DNA of 64,000 nt from Verrucomicrobiota bacterium (GCA_023457715.1 JAEWKR010000021.1:1-64000); one strand, 5' to 3'. Numbered from the stretch's first letter, positions 52,352 to 62,561 are shown. Numbers and translations are program-made. Notes: generated from the sequence alone by a model not told the origin.

Positions 52352-53640
52352 ACGCCGCCTCCTCCCAGCCCCCCCTGGCCGGGCGCACCGTCCTGCGCTT
52401 CGTGCACGCCTTCAAAAGCGGCGGCGGCATGGAGCGAATCATGGCCGACCTGGACGGCATCCTGCTCGAGCGGAATCCGATGACGATCGTCCGCATGTAC
52501 ATCGGGGAGGCCGGCGAGTCGGAAACCGTGCAAGCGATCGGCCGGGGCACCCTGGTGATGGTTCCACTTCCGCTCGCCGCCGGGGATTCCCGGCAGATTG
52601 CCTCCGACCACGAGCAGACCCATCCGACCTTCAAGCAGGTGTTGCGCGACCGGGTCCTCTACCACCCGCTCGTCTGGCCGATGCTCGGCCGGCGTTACGT
52701 CCTCCGCCGCCGGCTGCGCCACCGGCGTGGCGAGGTCGTGGGCGCCGGACGCCGGTTCGTCGAACTGGCGGGCCGCCACGCGATCGACCTCTGCCTGCTC
52801 CACTTCTTCGGCGGTTCAGATGCGGACGAGGTGCTGCAGGCCGCGCGGGCGCGGGGAATCCCCGTCGCGCTGCAGAACCATTTTTCGAACGACCGTTTCG
52901 ACAATCTCGCCATCCGCAAACACGCCCTGCTGGCCGACGCGGTGGCGGGAATGAACGGCCTGGATGTGCCGCCTTACCTCCGGGACCGGTTCACCAACCT
53001 GGCGGACGGGATCGACATGGCGTGCTTCGACCCCCGCGCCGCGGTTCGACCCGCTGCGCTGCCGGACGCGCCGGTCATTTTCCTGCCGTCCCGGATCGTG
53101 CGACCGAAGGGGCATCTGGATGTCGTGCGCGCGGCGGCCCGCCTGAAGCAGCAGGGGATTCCCGCGGCAGTGGCGTTTGCGGGACGCGTCGACTCCGAGG
53201 CGTTCCTCGAGGAGTTGAAGCGCGAGATCGTCGGCCTCGGGCTGGAAGGCGCGGTGCACTTCCTGGGCGCGCTCAAACCCTCGGAGCTGCGCGATTGGTA
53301 TGCGGCGAGCGCGGTGCTCGCGTTTCCGACCTACCATCACGAAGGACTGGGGCGGATCATCGTCGAGGCCCAGGCCATGAAAACGCCCGTCGTCGCTTAT
53401 GCGACCGGCGGCGTGCCTGAAGGTGTCCGGGATGGTTCCACGGGGTTCCTCGTCCGCACCGGCGACCTCGACACCTTCACGGAAAAGCTCCGCCTCCTGA
53501 TCACTCAACCCGGACGGCGAGCCGAGATGGGCGAACGCGGGCGCGAGTTCGTGCTGGAGCACTACAGTCTCGACGCGCTCGCGCGCCGCCATGAGCAGTT
53601 CTACCAATCGGTGATGAGACCGGCAGCGGCAGGCCGATAG
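52348..53640 (+). CDS. GT4-family glycosyltransferase
   Basis: A 430-residue GT-B enzyme. The N-terminal domain begins VLRFVHAFKSGGGMERIM. The C-terminal nucleotide-sugar domain shows VIFLPSRIVRPKGHLDVVRAA, AVHFLGALKPSELRDWYAA and the EX7E region HHEGLGRIIVEAQAMKTPVVAY. It adds a sugar from an activated donor. It overlaps the previous gene by four bases, and the polymerase gene starts 8 bases after its stop. Confidence 0.92.
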   Translation: MNAASSQPPLAGRTVLRFVHAFKSGGGMERIMADLDGILLERNPMTIVRMYIGEAGESETVQAIGRGTLVMVPLPLAAGDSRQIASDHEQTHPTFKQVLRDRVLYHPLVWPMLGRRYVLRRRLRHRRGEVVGAGRRFVELAGRHAIDLCLLHFFGGSDADEVLQAARARGIPVALQNHFSNDRFDNLAIRKHALLADAVAGMNGLDVPPYLRDRFTNLADGIDMACFDPRAAVRPAALPDAPVIFLPSRIVRPKGHLDVVRAAARLKQQGIPAAVAFAGRVDSEAFLEELKREIVGLGLEGAVHFLGALKPSELRDWYAASAVLAFPTYHHEGLGRIIVEAQAMKTPVVAYATGGVPEGVRDGSTGFLVRTGDLDTFTEKLRLLITQPGRRAEMGERGREFVLEHYSLDALARRHEQFYQSVMRPAAAGR

Positions 53641-53648
53641 GACGGGCG

Positions 53649-55049
53649 ATGCCTCCGAAACTCGCATTGCTGGGCGCAGCGATCTTCGTCTTCGTTGCTT
53701 TCCGCTCCGACCGGAAGCGGGACGTCGGGGACACGAACGGGCTCTTCTGGCCGACTTTGTGGTACCTGGTGGTCGCCTCCCACCCGATCGGCGTCTGGTT
53801 CTCCATCTGGGGATTGCCCCTGCCGACCGGCAGCGCGGATCCGACCGATGGCAGCATCATCGACCGGCTGTTCTTTGCCACGCTGACGGTCATCGGCCTG
53901 GTCATCCTCGCCCGGCGGCGGTTCGAATGGGGTGCCACCTTCCGGCGCAACCCCTGGCTCACGGCCTTCGTGTGCTTCATGCTGCTGAGCATCTTCTGGT
54001 CACAGTACCCGTGGGTGTCGTTCAAGCGGTTCATCAAGGTCGTCGGCTCCATCGTGATGGCGATGGTCGTGCTCACGAGTGAGACCCCCCTGCAGTCGCT
54101 GCTGACCGTCCTCCGCCGGTGCCTCTACATCCACCTGCCGATGTCGATCCTCTGCACGCGGTATTTCCGCGAGGTCGGGGTGAGTTTCGACTGGAGCGGC
54201 CAGGCCGAAGCCTGGAAGGGGATCGCGAGTTCGAAGAACGTCCTCGGGCAGGTGACCATGCTCGGGGTCATCTATTTTTTCTGGGAAGTCCGCCGGCACT
54301 GGGCCGAGGTGAAATGGAAGAATCTCCATTTCGTCTATCTGCTCATGGGCTGTTACCTCCTGCGCGGGTCGTCGGAGGCCATCAGCATGACGTCCGTCTC
54401 CGTCTCGGCGTTCGCCCTGCTGATCTTCCTGCGCATCCGGGCCTGCCGCGAACGGCCCCAGAAAGTCCGCACGTTCATCCGCTGGGTGTTCGGCGCCACG
54501 GCGGCGCTCATCATCCTGGTCATGACCCATAGCGTCGTGATGTTCGCGCCGGACTCGATCTTCGGCACCATGATCACGACCTTCGGCCGTGACATCACGC
54601 TCACCGACCGGACCTTCATCTGGACCGACGTCTACGACGCGGCGTCCCGCAATCCGCTCCTGGGGGTCGGCTTCGGCGGCTTTTGGATCGGCCGGCTCGC
54701 CAACATCCCCTGGAACGAGAACATGACCTGGGTGCTCGGTCAGGCCCACAGCGGGTACGTCGAGACGTACCTCCAGATCGGGGCGATTGGCGCGGGCCTG
54801 CTGACGATGGTGCTCGTGACCACCATTCCCCGTCTGCTGGCGCAGCTCGAAGATGATTTCGAGTTCACGTGCTTTCGTATCACCCTTTTCATGACGATCG
54901 TGTTCGTCAACATCACCGAATCCGTCTACCTGCGCGGCGACCACCATCTCTGGTTCATCCTGATGGTGATCGTCTGGCAGGTGCCCTACAACGCACCGGC
55001 GGCGGCGGCTTCGATCGCGCCGGACCGCCGGGAGGCGAGCTTCGCATGA
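53649..55049 (+). CDS. O-antigen polymerase/ligase-like membrane protein (Wzy-like)
   Basis: A 466-residue polytopic membrane protein with about 11-12 spans and a large loop in the C-terminal half. The loop carries DRTFIWTDVYDAASRNPLLG and VGFGGFWIGRL, the Wzy_C/O-antigen ligase pattern. It would polymerise or ligate the flipped repeat units on the periplasmic face. The last residues overlap the start of the next gene (ATGA). Confidence 0.88.
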   Translation: MPPKLALLGAAIFVFVAFRSDRKRDVGDTNGLFWPTLWYLVVASHPIGVWFSIWGLPLPTGSADPTDGSIIDRLFFATLTVIGLVILARRRFEWGATFRRNPWLTAFVCFMLLSIFWSQYPWVSFKRFIKVVGSIVMAMVVLTSETPLQSLLTVLRRCLYIHLPMSILCTRYFREVGVSFDWSGQAEAWKGIASSKNVLGQVTMLGVIYFFWEVRRHWAEVKWKNLHFVYLLMGCYLLRGSSEAISMTSVSVSAFALLIFLRIRACRERPQKVRTFIRWVFGATAALIILVMTHSVVMFAPDSIFGTMITTFGRDITLTDRTFIWTDVYDAASRNPLLGVGFGGFWIGRLANIPWNENMTWVLGQAHSGYVETYLQIGAIGAGLLTMVLVTTIPRLLAQLEDDFEFTCFRITLFMTIVFVNITESVYLRGDHHLWFILMVIVWQVPYNAPAAAASIAPDRREASFA

Positions 55050-56953
55050 AACCGGTCGCCCTCGCCAACGGCTCCGCAGCGGACGAGGCTCGCGAGGCGG
55101 CGGCCGCCCTGTCCTCCGATCCGGTCATCCTCTGCCTCGGAGAGCTCGCGCCGACGGACCCGGAGGTTCGCCAGCTCGACCTGGTCGCCAGGTACTACGG
55201 TTATCGCATCGCGACGCCCACGTCCGACCTGACGGACAAGACCGCGCCCGGGTTGACCGTGGTGCACGCCGCCAGCCTCCGTTCCCGGGACGTCGCCGCG
55301 GCGCGCGCGCTTCTGGCGCAGGCCCGCGCGGCCGGCGCTCCCCTGGCCGTGGTGGGCCTCACCGGGGCCGAAACGCCGGAGCTCATGCACGCGATCGCCG
55401 GCGACCAGGCCCGGGTCGGACCGACGCTCAACGCCCCTCTCGCCCTGGCGGTCCCGGCCGGCAGCCCGGACCAGGCCGGCTACGAGTTGCGCGGCGTGCG
55501 GCTGGCCCTGCGGGCGCCGGGTGCTCCCACCCTGATGCCGGCCGGGACTGGTGCGGAAACCATGCTCTCGCTCGCGGCCGGCGACCGGCAGGGCGCGGCG
55601 CTGCTCCGCTGCGGGACCGGGCGCACCGCCGTGTATCTCGTCAGCCGGACGACCGATTCCTCGACCCCCTGGCGCTTCCAACGCTCGGCGATCGCGGAGG
55701 TGTTGCCGTTGTTCCTGCTCGTTCGCGCGGCGGGAGGCACGCAGTGCTGGCACCCTCCGGCGGCGATGGCCAATTTCACGATCGACGATCCCTGGCTCAC
55801 CGAGCCGTACGGCCGGCTAAGCTACCCCGGGCTGCTCCAGGAGATGAGGCAGGAACGTTTCCACACGACCATCGGCTTCGTGCCCTGGAACTACGATCGG
55901 AGCGAGGCGGACGTGGTCGCACTCCTGCGGCAGAATCCGGACTGCTTCAGCATCGCGGTCCACGGCAACAACCACGATCGGTATGAGTTTTTCCGCTACG
56001 CCGCCCGGCCGGGCGACGTCCAGCGAGCCAAGCCCAGGGAGCTGCAGGACTTCAACCTCCGCCAGGCCCGCGAGCGGATGGAGGCCTTCCAGCGCCTGAC
56101 CGGACTGACGTACGACCGCGTCATGGTGTTTCCACACGGCGTCTGCCCCGCCGACACGTTCGAGGCGTTGAAGCGGCATGGTTACCGCGCCACGTCGAAC
56201 TTCAGCAACGTGCCGCTGGACGAGCGCCCGCCCGCCGACGAGGCGGCCGCGTTGCGCGCGATGAACGACGAGTGGCACACGTTTCCCGCGGTGCGGCGCT
56301 TGTATCCGCAGCATTACACGGAGGAGGCGGTCGCCATCGATCTGTTCCTGGGGAACCCGGTCATGTTCATGGCGCACCAGGACCTGTTCTTTTCCGGGAT
56401 CGATGCCTTCACGCCTTCGGCCCGCCGCGTCAACCAGCGCCAGCCGGCGGTGCAATGGCTCAGCCTCGGGCAGATCGCGGAACGGCTGTATCTCCTGCGC
56501 TGGCCCACCGGGCACGCGTGCGAAGTTCGCGCGTTTGCGCCGCGCATCCTGTTGCAGAATCCCACGGGTGCGGCCGTGCCGTGCACCGTGCGGAAGCGGG
56601 AGTCGCACCTTGCGCAGGTTCGTCAAATCACGCTGGGGGGCCAGCCGGTGGAGTGGACCGCCGCCGGCGGAGCGCTGTGCTGCCATTTCACCCTTCCCGC
56701 TCACGCCCAGGTGACCTGGGAGGTCCACTATGATTTTCCGTCGCCGGGTGCCGCCGTCTCCATCGCCCGTCAGGGCCTGCGGAACCGGATGCTGCGGATC
56801 ATCGCCGACTTTCGCGACCTGACCCTGCCGCGCTCGTTCGTGGGCCGGGTCGTCACCAACCGTTACTACCGTCCGGGCAGGCGTCGCCCCACCCTGCGCA
56901 GCGTCGTGTCCCGGCTGCTGGGCCGGCAGCCGGGTTCGCCGCCCCGCCGCTGA
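55046..56953 (+). CDS. Polysaccharide deacetylase-like two-domain protein
   Basis: A 635-residue protein. Residues 1-230 resemble a Rossmann-like or glutamine-amidotransferase-like accessory domain without clear catalytic residues. Residues 240-500 look like a NodB-type deacetylase: NFTIDDPWLTEPYG with the Asp pair near 247-248, HGNNHDR near 305, and VMVFPHGVCPADTFEAL. The C-terminus (530-635) is beta-rich. It has no signal peptide, so it may act in the cytoplasm or use another route. It is the second deacetylase-like gene in the locus. Confidence 0.75.
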   Translation: MKPVALANGSAADEAREAAAALSSDPVILCLGELAPTDPEVRQLDLVARYYGYRIATPTSDLTDKTAPGLTVVHAASLRSRDVAAARALLAQARAAGAPLAVVGLTGAETPELMHAIAGDQARVGPTLNAPLALAVPAGSPDQAGYELRGVRLALRAPGAPTLMPAGTGAETMLSLAAGDRQGAALLRCGTGRTAVYLVSRTTDSSTPWRFQRSAIAEVLPLFLLVRAAGGTQCWHPPAAMANFTIDDPWLTEPYGRLSYPGLLQEMRQERFHTTIGFVPWNYDRSEADVVALLRQNPDCFSIAVHGNNHDRYEFFRYAARPGDVQRAKPRELQDFNLRQARERMEAFQRLTGLTYDRVMVFPHGVCPADTFEALKRHGYRATSNFSNVPLDERPPADEAAALRAMNDEWHTFPAVRRLYPQHYTEEAVAIDLFLGNPVMFMAHQDLFFSGIDAFTPSARRVNQRQPAVQWLSLGQIAERLYLLRWPTGHACEVRAFAPRILLQNPTGAAVPCTVRKRESHLAQVRQITLGGQPVEWTAAGGALCCHFTLPAHAQVTWEVHYDFPSPGAAVSIARQGLRNRMLRIIADFRDLTLPRSFVGRVVTNRYYRPGRRRPTLRSVVSRLLGRQPGSPPRR

Positions 56954-56966
56954 TCGCTCTCCCCTC

Positions 56967-58175
56967 ATGCCCCTCACCGTGACACCGACTCCGGCCCCGG
57001 CGGCCGACGCCCCGGCACCTGCGGCGCGCCGGCGCGCCGCCAGGTCGTGCAACGTCATCATCCCGCACGGCTTCGAGGCCAACTATGTCCTGGGCTTCTG
57101 CAAGGGGCTCCAGGCGAACGGACTCGATCTGCTCGTGGTGTCCTCCGATGAGATCGAGGCGCGCGTGCGGCAGGCCGGGCTGCCCCAGCTGAATCTGCGC
57201 GGCAGCCAGCAGGAGAACCGGTCGGTGGTGGCCAAGGCGGCCAACTTCGTCCGGTACTATGTCCAGCTGTTGTGGCTGATTTTCCGGACCCGCGGCGGCA
57301 CGCACCACTTCGTCGGCCTGCTTGGCAGCCGCATCATCCTGCTTGATGGCGTCGTGCTGCCCCTGTGGCTGCGGCTCTGGTCGGGACGCTACCTCCACAC
57401 CGCGCACAACGCCCTCCCCCACAGCCGGGAGCACAGCCGGTTTTTCCACCACGCGTACCGCTGGATCTACCGTTTCCCGCACACGATCCTCGTGCACACC
57501 GGCAAGGTGGCGGAACAGCTCGAGCACACGTTCGGCGTGGAGCCGCGGCGCATCGTGACGATCTCGATCGGCTTGAACGAAGAGGTCCCGGCCGCGCCGG
57601 TGGACCAGGCGGAGGCGCGCCGCCGGCTGGGTGTCCCCGCCGACGCGCGGCTCGCGCTTTTCTTCGGCAAGATCGAGCGTTACAAGGGGGTGGACCTCCT
57701 CCTCCAGGCCTGGGACCAGGTGAAAACCCCGCGCGCCCGGCTCGTCATCGCCGGCCAGTGTCCGGATTCCGGATACGCCGCCGAGCTGCAGCGGGCGCGG
57801 GCGGCGGCGGCCGCCCCGGAGTCCATCGACTGGCGCGAGGGCTTCGTCCCCAACGACGCCGTGGCGCTGTGGCTGACGGCGTGCGACGTCGTGGTCATGC
57901 CGTACCGCAACATCTACCAGAGCGGAGTCGTCTTCCTCTGCCTGCAATTCGGCGTGCCCATCGTGGCCACCCGCGTGGGCTCGCTCGCGGAGTACGTCGA
58001 CGCCGGATCCGGCATCATCGCCGACAGCGGCGATCCCGCGGCTTTCAGCCGGGCGCTGGACGCCTTTTTTGCCGCGCCGGACCGCTTCGATCGCGCGCAA
58101 ATCAGGGCCCGCGCCACCCGCTACAGCTGGCCGCGTCAATGTGCCGGAATTAAACACTTGTATAACGGATACTAA
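56967..58175 (+). CDS. GT4-family glycosyltransferase
   Basis: A 402-residue GT-B enzyme. The N-terminal half includes NVIIPHGFEANYVLGFCKGL. The C-terminal donor domain has RLALFFGKIERYKGVDLLLQ, IDWREGFVPNDAVALWL and the region VVMPYRNIYQSGVVFLCLQF in place of the classic EX7E. It adds a sugar in the repeat unit. It starts 13 bases after the deacetylase gene. An Ala/Pro-rich N-terminal leader of about 25 residues is not part of the fold. Confidence 0.88.
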   Translation: MPLTVTPTPAPAADAPAPAARRRAARSCNVIIPHGFEANYVLGFCKGLQANGLDLLVVSSDEIEARVRQAGLPQLNLRGSQQENRSVVAKAANFVRYYVQLLWLIFRTRGGTHHFVGLLGSRIILLDGVVLPLWLRLWSGRYLHTAHNALPHSREHSRFFHHAYRWIYRFPHTILVHTGKVAEQLEHTFGVEPRRIVTISIGLNEEVPAAPVDQAEARRRLGVPADARLALFFGKIERYKGVDLLLQAWDQVKTPRARLVIAGQCPDSGYAAELQRARAAAAAPESIDWREGFVPNDAVALWLTACDVVVMPYRNIYQSGVVFLCLQFGVPIVATRVGSLAEYVDAGSGIIADSGDPAAFSRALDAFFAAPDRFDRAQIRARATRYSWPRQCAGIKHLYNGY

Positions 58176-58195
58176 CCCACAAAGGGATCGTATCG

Positions 58196-59287
58196 ATGCG
58201 ACGCGTCCTGCTCATCTCCAACAAGGTTTTCCACTACCGGGTTTCGAACTACAATTATTTCAACCGGCGGTTCAAGGAGGAGGGGTACGAGTTCATTGTG
58301 CGCGCCAATGAACTGCAAAAGAACAACCCCTACCCCATCGAGTTCGATTTCAAGACCGTTCCGTTCAGTTTCCTGCGCTACAAGCAGGAGATCGAAGAGA
58401 TCAAGCCGGACGTGGTCATCCTCTTCCTGCACCTCAAGAACCTCTTCATCTGGCCCCTGATCCATTGGTTGAAGCTGCGGGGGATCAAGGTGGTCTACTG
58501 GAACAAGGGCGTGAACCTGGAGGTGAAGAACCCGGGCTGGCGCAACCAGTTGTTTTACTACGTCCATTCCCGTTGCGACGCGATCATCCTCTACTGCAAG
58601 CAGAACATCCCGGACATCCAACCGCGAAATCGCCACAAGGTTTTCGTCGCGAGCAACACGATCAATCTCGACGCGCTGCCGCAGGTGACGGAGTCGCGGG
58701 AGGAGATCAAGCGCGAGTTCGGCATCCCCTACCAGAAGTTCGCGCTCTTCGTCGGCCGCATGCGCTCGGTCAAGAAGGTCGAGCACCTCATCGAGGCCTT
58801 CAACACGATCGAGGAGCCGGGCGTCGGGGCGGTGATCGTCGGCGATGCGATGGATTACGACCTCCCCGCGATGATCAAGACCGACAAGATCAAATACCTG
58901 GGCGAAATCTTCGATCCGAAGAACGAGAAGGTGAGCAAACTTTTCAAGGCCGCCGACATTTTCTGCATCCCGGGCGACGTGGGCCTCGGCCTGAACGAGG
59001 CCTTCCACTGGGGCCTGCCGGTCGTGACGGAGGACGGCCTGCAGCCGCCCGAAATCCACTATCTGACCCAGGGGCGCAATGGGTTCGTGGTGGCGGAAAA
59101 CGACGTCGCCGCGCTCAAGGAGAAGCTCGTGCTGCTCTTCCGCGACGACGCCCTCCGGGCACGGTTTTCGGAGGCGGCGCGGGCGGACATCGCCAGCCAG
59201 GCGTCCATTGAAAACATGTTCCGCGGCTTCCTCGACTGCGCGCGGCGGCTCGCCCCCGTGGCGAAGATGCCCGTGGTGAACGGTTGA
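58196..59287 (+). CDS. GT4-family glycosyltransferase
   Basis: A 363-residue GT-B enzyme, less GC-biased and richer in Lys than its neighbours. The N-terminal domain has VLLISNKVFHYRVSNYNYFN. The donor domain shows KFALFVGRMRSVKKVEHLIE, GAVIVGDAMDYDL and the region VGLGLNEAFHWGLPVVTEDG. It should add another sugar. It follows the previous GT4 gene by 20 bases. The amino-acid bias suggests a different recent history from the rest of the locus. Confidence 0.9.
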   Translation: MRRVLLISNKVFHYRVSNYNYFNRRFKEEGYEFIVRANELQKNNPYPIEFDFKTVPFSFLRYKQEIEEIKPDVVILFLHLKNLFIWPLIHWLKLRGIKVVYWNKGVNLEVKNPGWRNQLFYYVHSRCDAIILYCKQNIPDIQPRNRHKVFVASNTINLDALPQVTESREEIKREFGIPYQKFALFVGRMRSVKKVEHLIEAFNTIEEPGVGAVIVGDAMDYDLPAMIKTDKIKYLGEIFDPKNEKVSKLFKAADIFCIPGDVGLGLNEAFHWGLPVVTEDGLQPPEIHYLTQGRNGFVVAENDVAALKEKLVLLFRDDALRARFSEAARADIASQASIENMFRGFLDCARRLAPVAKMPVVNG

Positions 59288-59297
59288 TCGACCCCGC

Positions 59298-60524
59298 ATG
59301 AACGAGGCATTGCTTTCGCGGGTGCAGGGGGCGGTCGAACGGTTTGTCCCCTGGCTGGAGCGCTACGGCGAGGTGTCGCAGGACCACCAGGATTTCTACG
59401 CCCGGGGCATCGGCCGGGCGGCAAAATCCCTGTATTACCGGAATCGGGGGCTCGGCACCGCCGCGGTGCTGCCCATGGTCGCCTGCGAGGCGTTCGCACC
59501 GTGGACGCGCCGGCTCTTCAACCCTCCGATGCGGCTGCCGATCGCGGACGCCCATTACGCGATGGGCTTCGCGCTGCTGCACCAGGTGACCGGAGAGGCG
59601 CGGCACTACCAGAAGGCCGTTCATTTTCTCGAAGTCCTGGAGCAGACCCGCTGTCCCGCCTATGCCCACCACGCCTGGGGCTACCCGTTCGACTGGCAGA
59701 CGCGCAATGGGATCATCAAGGCCGGTACACCGCTGATCACCACGACGCCCTACTGTTACGAGGCCTTCGAGTACGTCCATCGGATCGACGGGAACCCGCG
59801 CTGGAAGGATGTCCTGCGCTCGATCGCCGAGCATGTCTATCACGACTACGACGACATTCCCTCCGGCCCGAACGCGGCGACGTGCACCTATTTTCCGCAT
59901 TTTAGTCCAGGCGTGGTGAACGCCAGTTCCTACCGCGCCTTCGTCCTGGCGAGCGCGTTCCGCGAGTTTGGCGAGGACCGCTATTGGGCGAAGGCGGAAA
60001 AGAACGTGAACTTCGTGCTGCAGTGCCAGCAGCCGGACGGCTCCTGGCCCTACGCCATGGACGGCGCGCGTGACTTCGTGGACCACTTCCACACCTGCTT
60101 TGTCATGAAGGGCCTGGTCAAGGTCGACCAGTTGACCGGGTACGCGCCCATCCGGAGTGCGATCGATCGCGGCATCGCCTACTACCTCGCCAAGCTGTTC
60201 GATGAAGAGGGCCTGCCCAAGCCGTTCGCCAAGGCGCCGCGAATGACGGTCTACAAGCGTGAGCTGTACGATTGTGCGGAGTGCCTGAACCTCGGCGTCC
60301 TGCTGCAGGGTCGCTATCCGGAACTCGACGCCGCGGTGGAACGATTGGCGCGGCATCTGCTCGATCATTGGTCAAAACCCGACGGCTCGTTCCGGAGTCG
60401 CAAGCTCATCCTGGGCTACGACAACGTCCCCATGCACCGTTGGGGCCAGTCAGAACTCTTCCGCAGCCTTTGCCTGATTCTGGCGAAGGCCCGCGGCCAT
60501 CAGTCTCCTCCAGCGACGACATAA
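59298..60524 (+). CDS. Alpha/alpha-barrel (six-hairpin glycosidase-like) protein
   Basis: A 408-residue soluble protein made of repeated helical hairpins, such as ADAHYAMGFALLHQVTGEARHYQKA, WKDVLRSIAEHVYHDYDD, and NFVLQCQQPDGSWPYAMDGA; I quote them as separate pieces. This fits an (alpha/alpha) six-barrel as in many glycan lyases and hydrolases. No catalytic residues can be assigned. It lies between a glycosyltransferase and the asparagine synthase gene, so it may trim or epimerise the polymer, or be structural. Confidence 0.7.
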   Translation: MNEALLSRVQGAVERFVPWLERYGEVSQDHQDFYARGIGRAAKSLYYRNRGLGTAAVLPMVACEAFAPWTRRLFNPPMRLPIADAHYAMGFALLHQVTGEARHYQKAVHFLEVLEQTRCPAYAHHAWGYPFDWQTRNGIIKAGTPLITTTPYCYEAFEYVHRIDGNPRWKDVLRSIAEHVYHDYDDIPSGPNAATCTYFPHFSPGVVNASSYRAFVLASAFREFGEDRYWAKAEKNVNFVLQCQQPDGSWPYAMDGARDFVDHFHTCFVMKGLVKVDQLTGYAPIRSAIDRGIAYYLAKLFDEEGLPKPFAKAPRMTVYKRELYDCAECLNLGVLLQGRYPELDAAVERLARHLLDHWSKPDGSFRSRKLILGYDNVPMHRWGQSELFRSLCLILAKARGHQSPPATT

Positions 60525-60526
60525 CC

Positions 60527-62428
60527 ATGTGCGGGATTTGCGGCCTCATCAATTACCGCGACCATCAGCCGGCCGACGCGGAAACCGTGGCCCGGATGGG
60601 CCGGTCGATCGTTCATCGCGGACCGGACGACTCGGGCCTGCACCTCGATGGCATGGTTGGGCTGGGTTTTCGGCGGCTGTCCATTCTCGACCTCAGCCCC
60701 GCCGGTCACCAGCCGATGGCGGACTCCACCGGTCGCTCGTGGATCGTCTTCAACGGCGAAATCTACAATTTCCAGGACCTGCGTCAGGAGCTGCAGGGCC
60801 GGGGCGTCGTGTTCAAGTCGCAGTGCGACACCGAGGTCATCATCCAGGGGTACGCCCAGTGGGGCGATGCGGTCCTCAACAAGCTGAACGGAATGTTCGG
60901 GCTTGCGATCTGGGATGCACCGAAGCGGCGCCTGCTGATCGCGCGCGATGCGATGGGCATCAAGCCGGTCTACTATTCGGACCAGGGCGGCACGCTTTAC
61001 TTCGGTTCGGAACTCCGCGCGGTGTTCACCGGGCTGAACCAGCGGCCCGAGGTGGATCCCCTCGGCGCGAACCTTTTCCTGCGCTACCGCTATACGCCCG
61101 CGCCCCGCACGATGTTCAAGGGCGTGCGGAAGCTCGCGGCGGGAGAGAAGATCGTCGTCGAAAACGGCACGGTCCAAGTCTCGCGCTGGTACAATTTCAT
61201 TCCGCGGCCGTTCGCCCCCCAGCCGAAACCCGAGGAGGCCGCGGAGCGCCTGCTCGACCTGTACAAGCGGGCGGTCAAACGGCACCTGATCAGCGACGTG
61301 CCGCTCGGTCTGTTGCTCAGCGGTGGCATCGACTCCGGACTGCTGCTCGGGCTCATGACCCTTTACGGCAAGGACTGGCCTACCTTCACCGTCGGGTATG
61401 GCACCGGCTTCAAGGACGATGAACTGAGCGACGCCGCGGAGTCCGCGCGCATTTTCGGAGCTCCGAATGCCACCGTGCACCTCGATCAGGGGGAGTTCGA
61501 ACGCGCGCTCCCCAAGGTCGTTTCCATTCTCGAGGAGCCGGTCGCCTCGTCCTCGATCATTCCGATGTACTTCGTCTGCCAGCGGGCGCGGCAGGACGTG
61601 AAGGTGGCGCTGATCGGCCAGGGACCGGACGAGCTTTTCGGCGGCTACAAGCGACATCTCGGCGTCCAATACGGCGGGAGTTTCCGCGCCCTGCCGTCGT
61701 GGCTGCAGCGCGCCGTCGGCGCCGGCATCCAGCGCCTGCCCCGCAACGAAGCGTTGAAACGCGCGAGCGCCTCGCTGGGGACGGCCGACCGCCTCCAGCG
61801 TTACGAGCAGGTCTTCTCGCTGCTCCCGGGGCAGGCGATCGACGCACTGTTTCAGCCCGGGCAGCTGGACCACGATCCCACGTCGACCGTCATGGATTGC
61901 TGGTCTCCCGTCCGGAATGCGATGGAGGACCTGGACGAACTGAACGGTTTCCAGCTGCTGGAAATGCGTTCCTCGCTGCCGGATGAACTCCTGATGTACG
62001 GCGACAAGCTTTCGATGGTTCACGGTCTCGAGGGCCGCGTGCCTTACCTGGACCGCGAGATCGTCGAATACGTCCAGCAACTCGACGCCGACCTCAAGGT
62101 GAGGCACGGCACGCGCAAATGGCTCCACCGCCAGGTCTGCCGCGATTTCCTTCCGCCGCAGATCCTCAACCGCAAGAAGCGCGGGTTTGCCGTCAACGTG
62201 GTCGATGACTGGTTCCGCCAGTCGTTCCAGGGGCGGATGATGGACTATCTGGCCGACCCCCAGTCACATATCTACCAGTACATCCGTCACGATGCCGTGG
62301 CGGCCCTGCTCAGTCGCCATGGCACCGGCCAGGACGACAACCATAAGGTGCTGTTCAGTTTGGTGGTATTGGAGCAGTGGCTGCGCACCGGTCTGGATCA
62401 AACCAGCGACGCCGCCGCGGCTCGGTAG
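60527..62428 (+). CDS. asnB: Asparagine synthase (glutamine-hydrolysing), EPS-type
   Basis: A 633-residue class-II amidotransferase. The N-terminal nucleophile is Cys2 (MCGICGLINY), with NGEIYNFQDLRQEL in the glutaminase domain. The synthetase domain has the PP-loop LLSGGIDSGLLLGL near 264 and the ATP-site GQGPDELFGGYKRH. In EPS loci such enzymes are thought to amidate a uronic acid of the polymer rather than supply free asparagine (family knowledge plus inference). It starts 2 bases after the previous gene. It is the last gene of the tight EPS run. Confidence 0.9.
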   Translation: MCGICGLINYRDHQPADAETVARMGRSIVHRGPDDSGLHLDGMVGLGFRRLSILDLSPAGHQPMADSTGRSWIVFNGEIYNFQDLRQELQGRGVVFKSQCDTEVIIQGYAQWGDAVLNKLNGMFGLAIWDAPKRRLLIARDAMGIKPVYYSDQGGTLYFGSELRAVFTGLNQRPEVDPLGANLFLRYRYTPAPRTMFKGVRKLAAGEKIVVENGTVQVSRWYNFIPRPFAPQPKPEEAAERLLDLYKRAVKRHLISDVPLGLLLSGGIDSGLLLGLMTLYGKDWPTFTVGYGTGFKDDELSDAAESARIFGAPNATVHLDQGEFERALPKVVSILEEPVASSSIIPMYFVCQRARQDVKVALIGQGPDELFGGYKRHLGVQYGGSFRALPSWLQRAVGAGIQRLPRNEALKRASASLGTADRLQRYEQVFSLLPGQAIDALFQPGQLDHDPTSTVMDCWSPVRNAMEDLDELNGFQLLEMRSSLPDELLMYGDKLSMVHGLEGRVPYLDREIVEYVQQLDADLKVRHGTRKWLHRQVCRDFLPPQILNRKKRGFAVNVVDDWFRQSFQGRMMDYLADPQSHIYQYIRHDAVAALLSRHGTGQDDNHKVLFSLVVLEQWLRTGLDQTSDAAAAR

Positions 62429-62561
62429 CGCGTCAGGTAACAACTGGTAAAACCCTCTCGCAGGCAGAACCGGATCTGGCGCTGTCCCCAGCTCGCCGGC
62501 ATCTTAGTCTTGCCTTGGTAATAGGCCCGTATCATTCCACCTAATTTCCGAAATCAACTTA

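Noticed and set aside
62470..62560. Possible sigma-54 promoter before the beta-helix gene
   Set aside because: The GG and GC elements are 11 instead of 10 bases apart and the surrounding consensus is poor.
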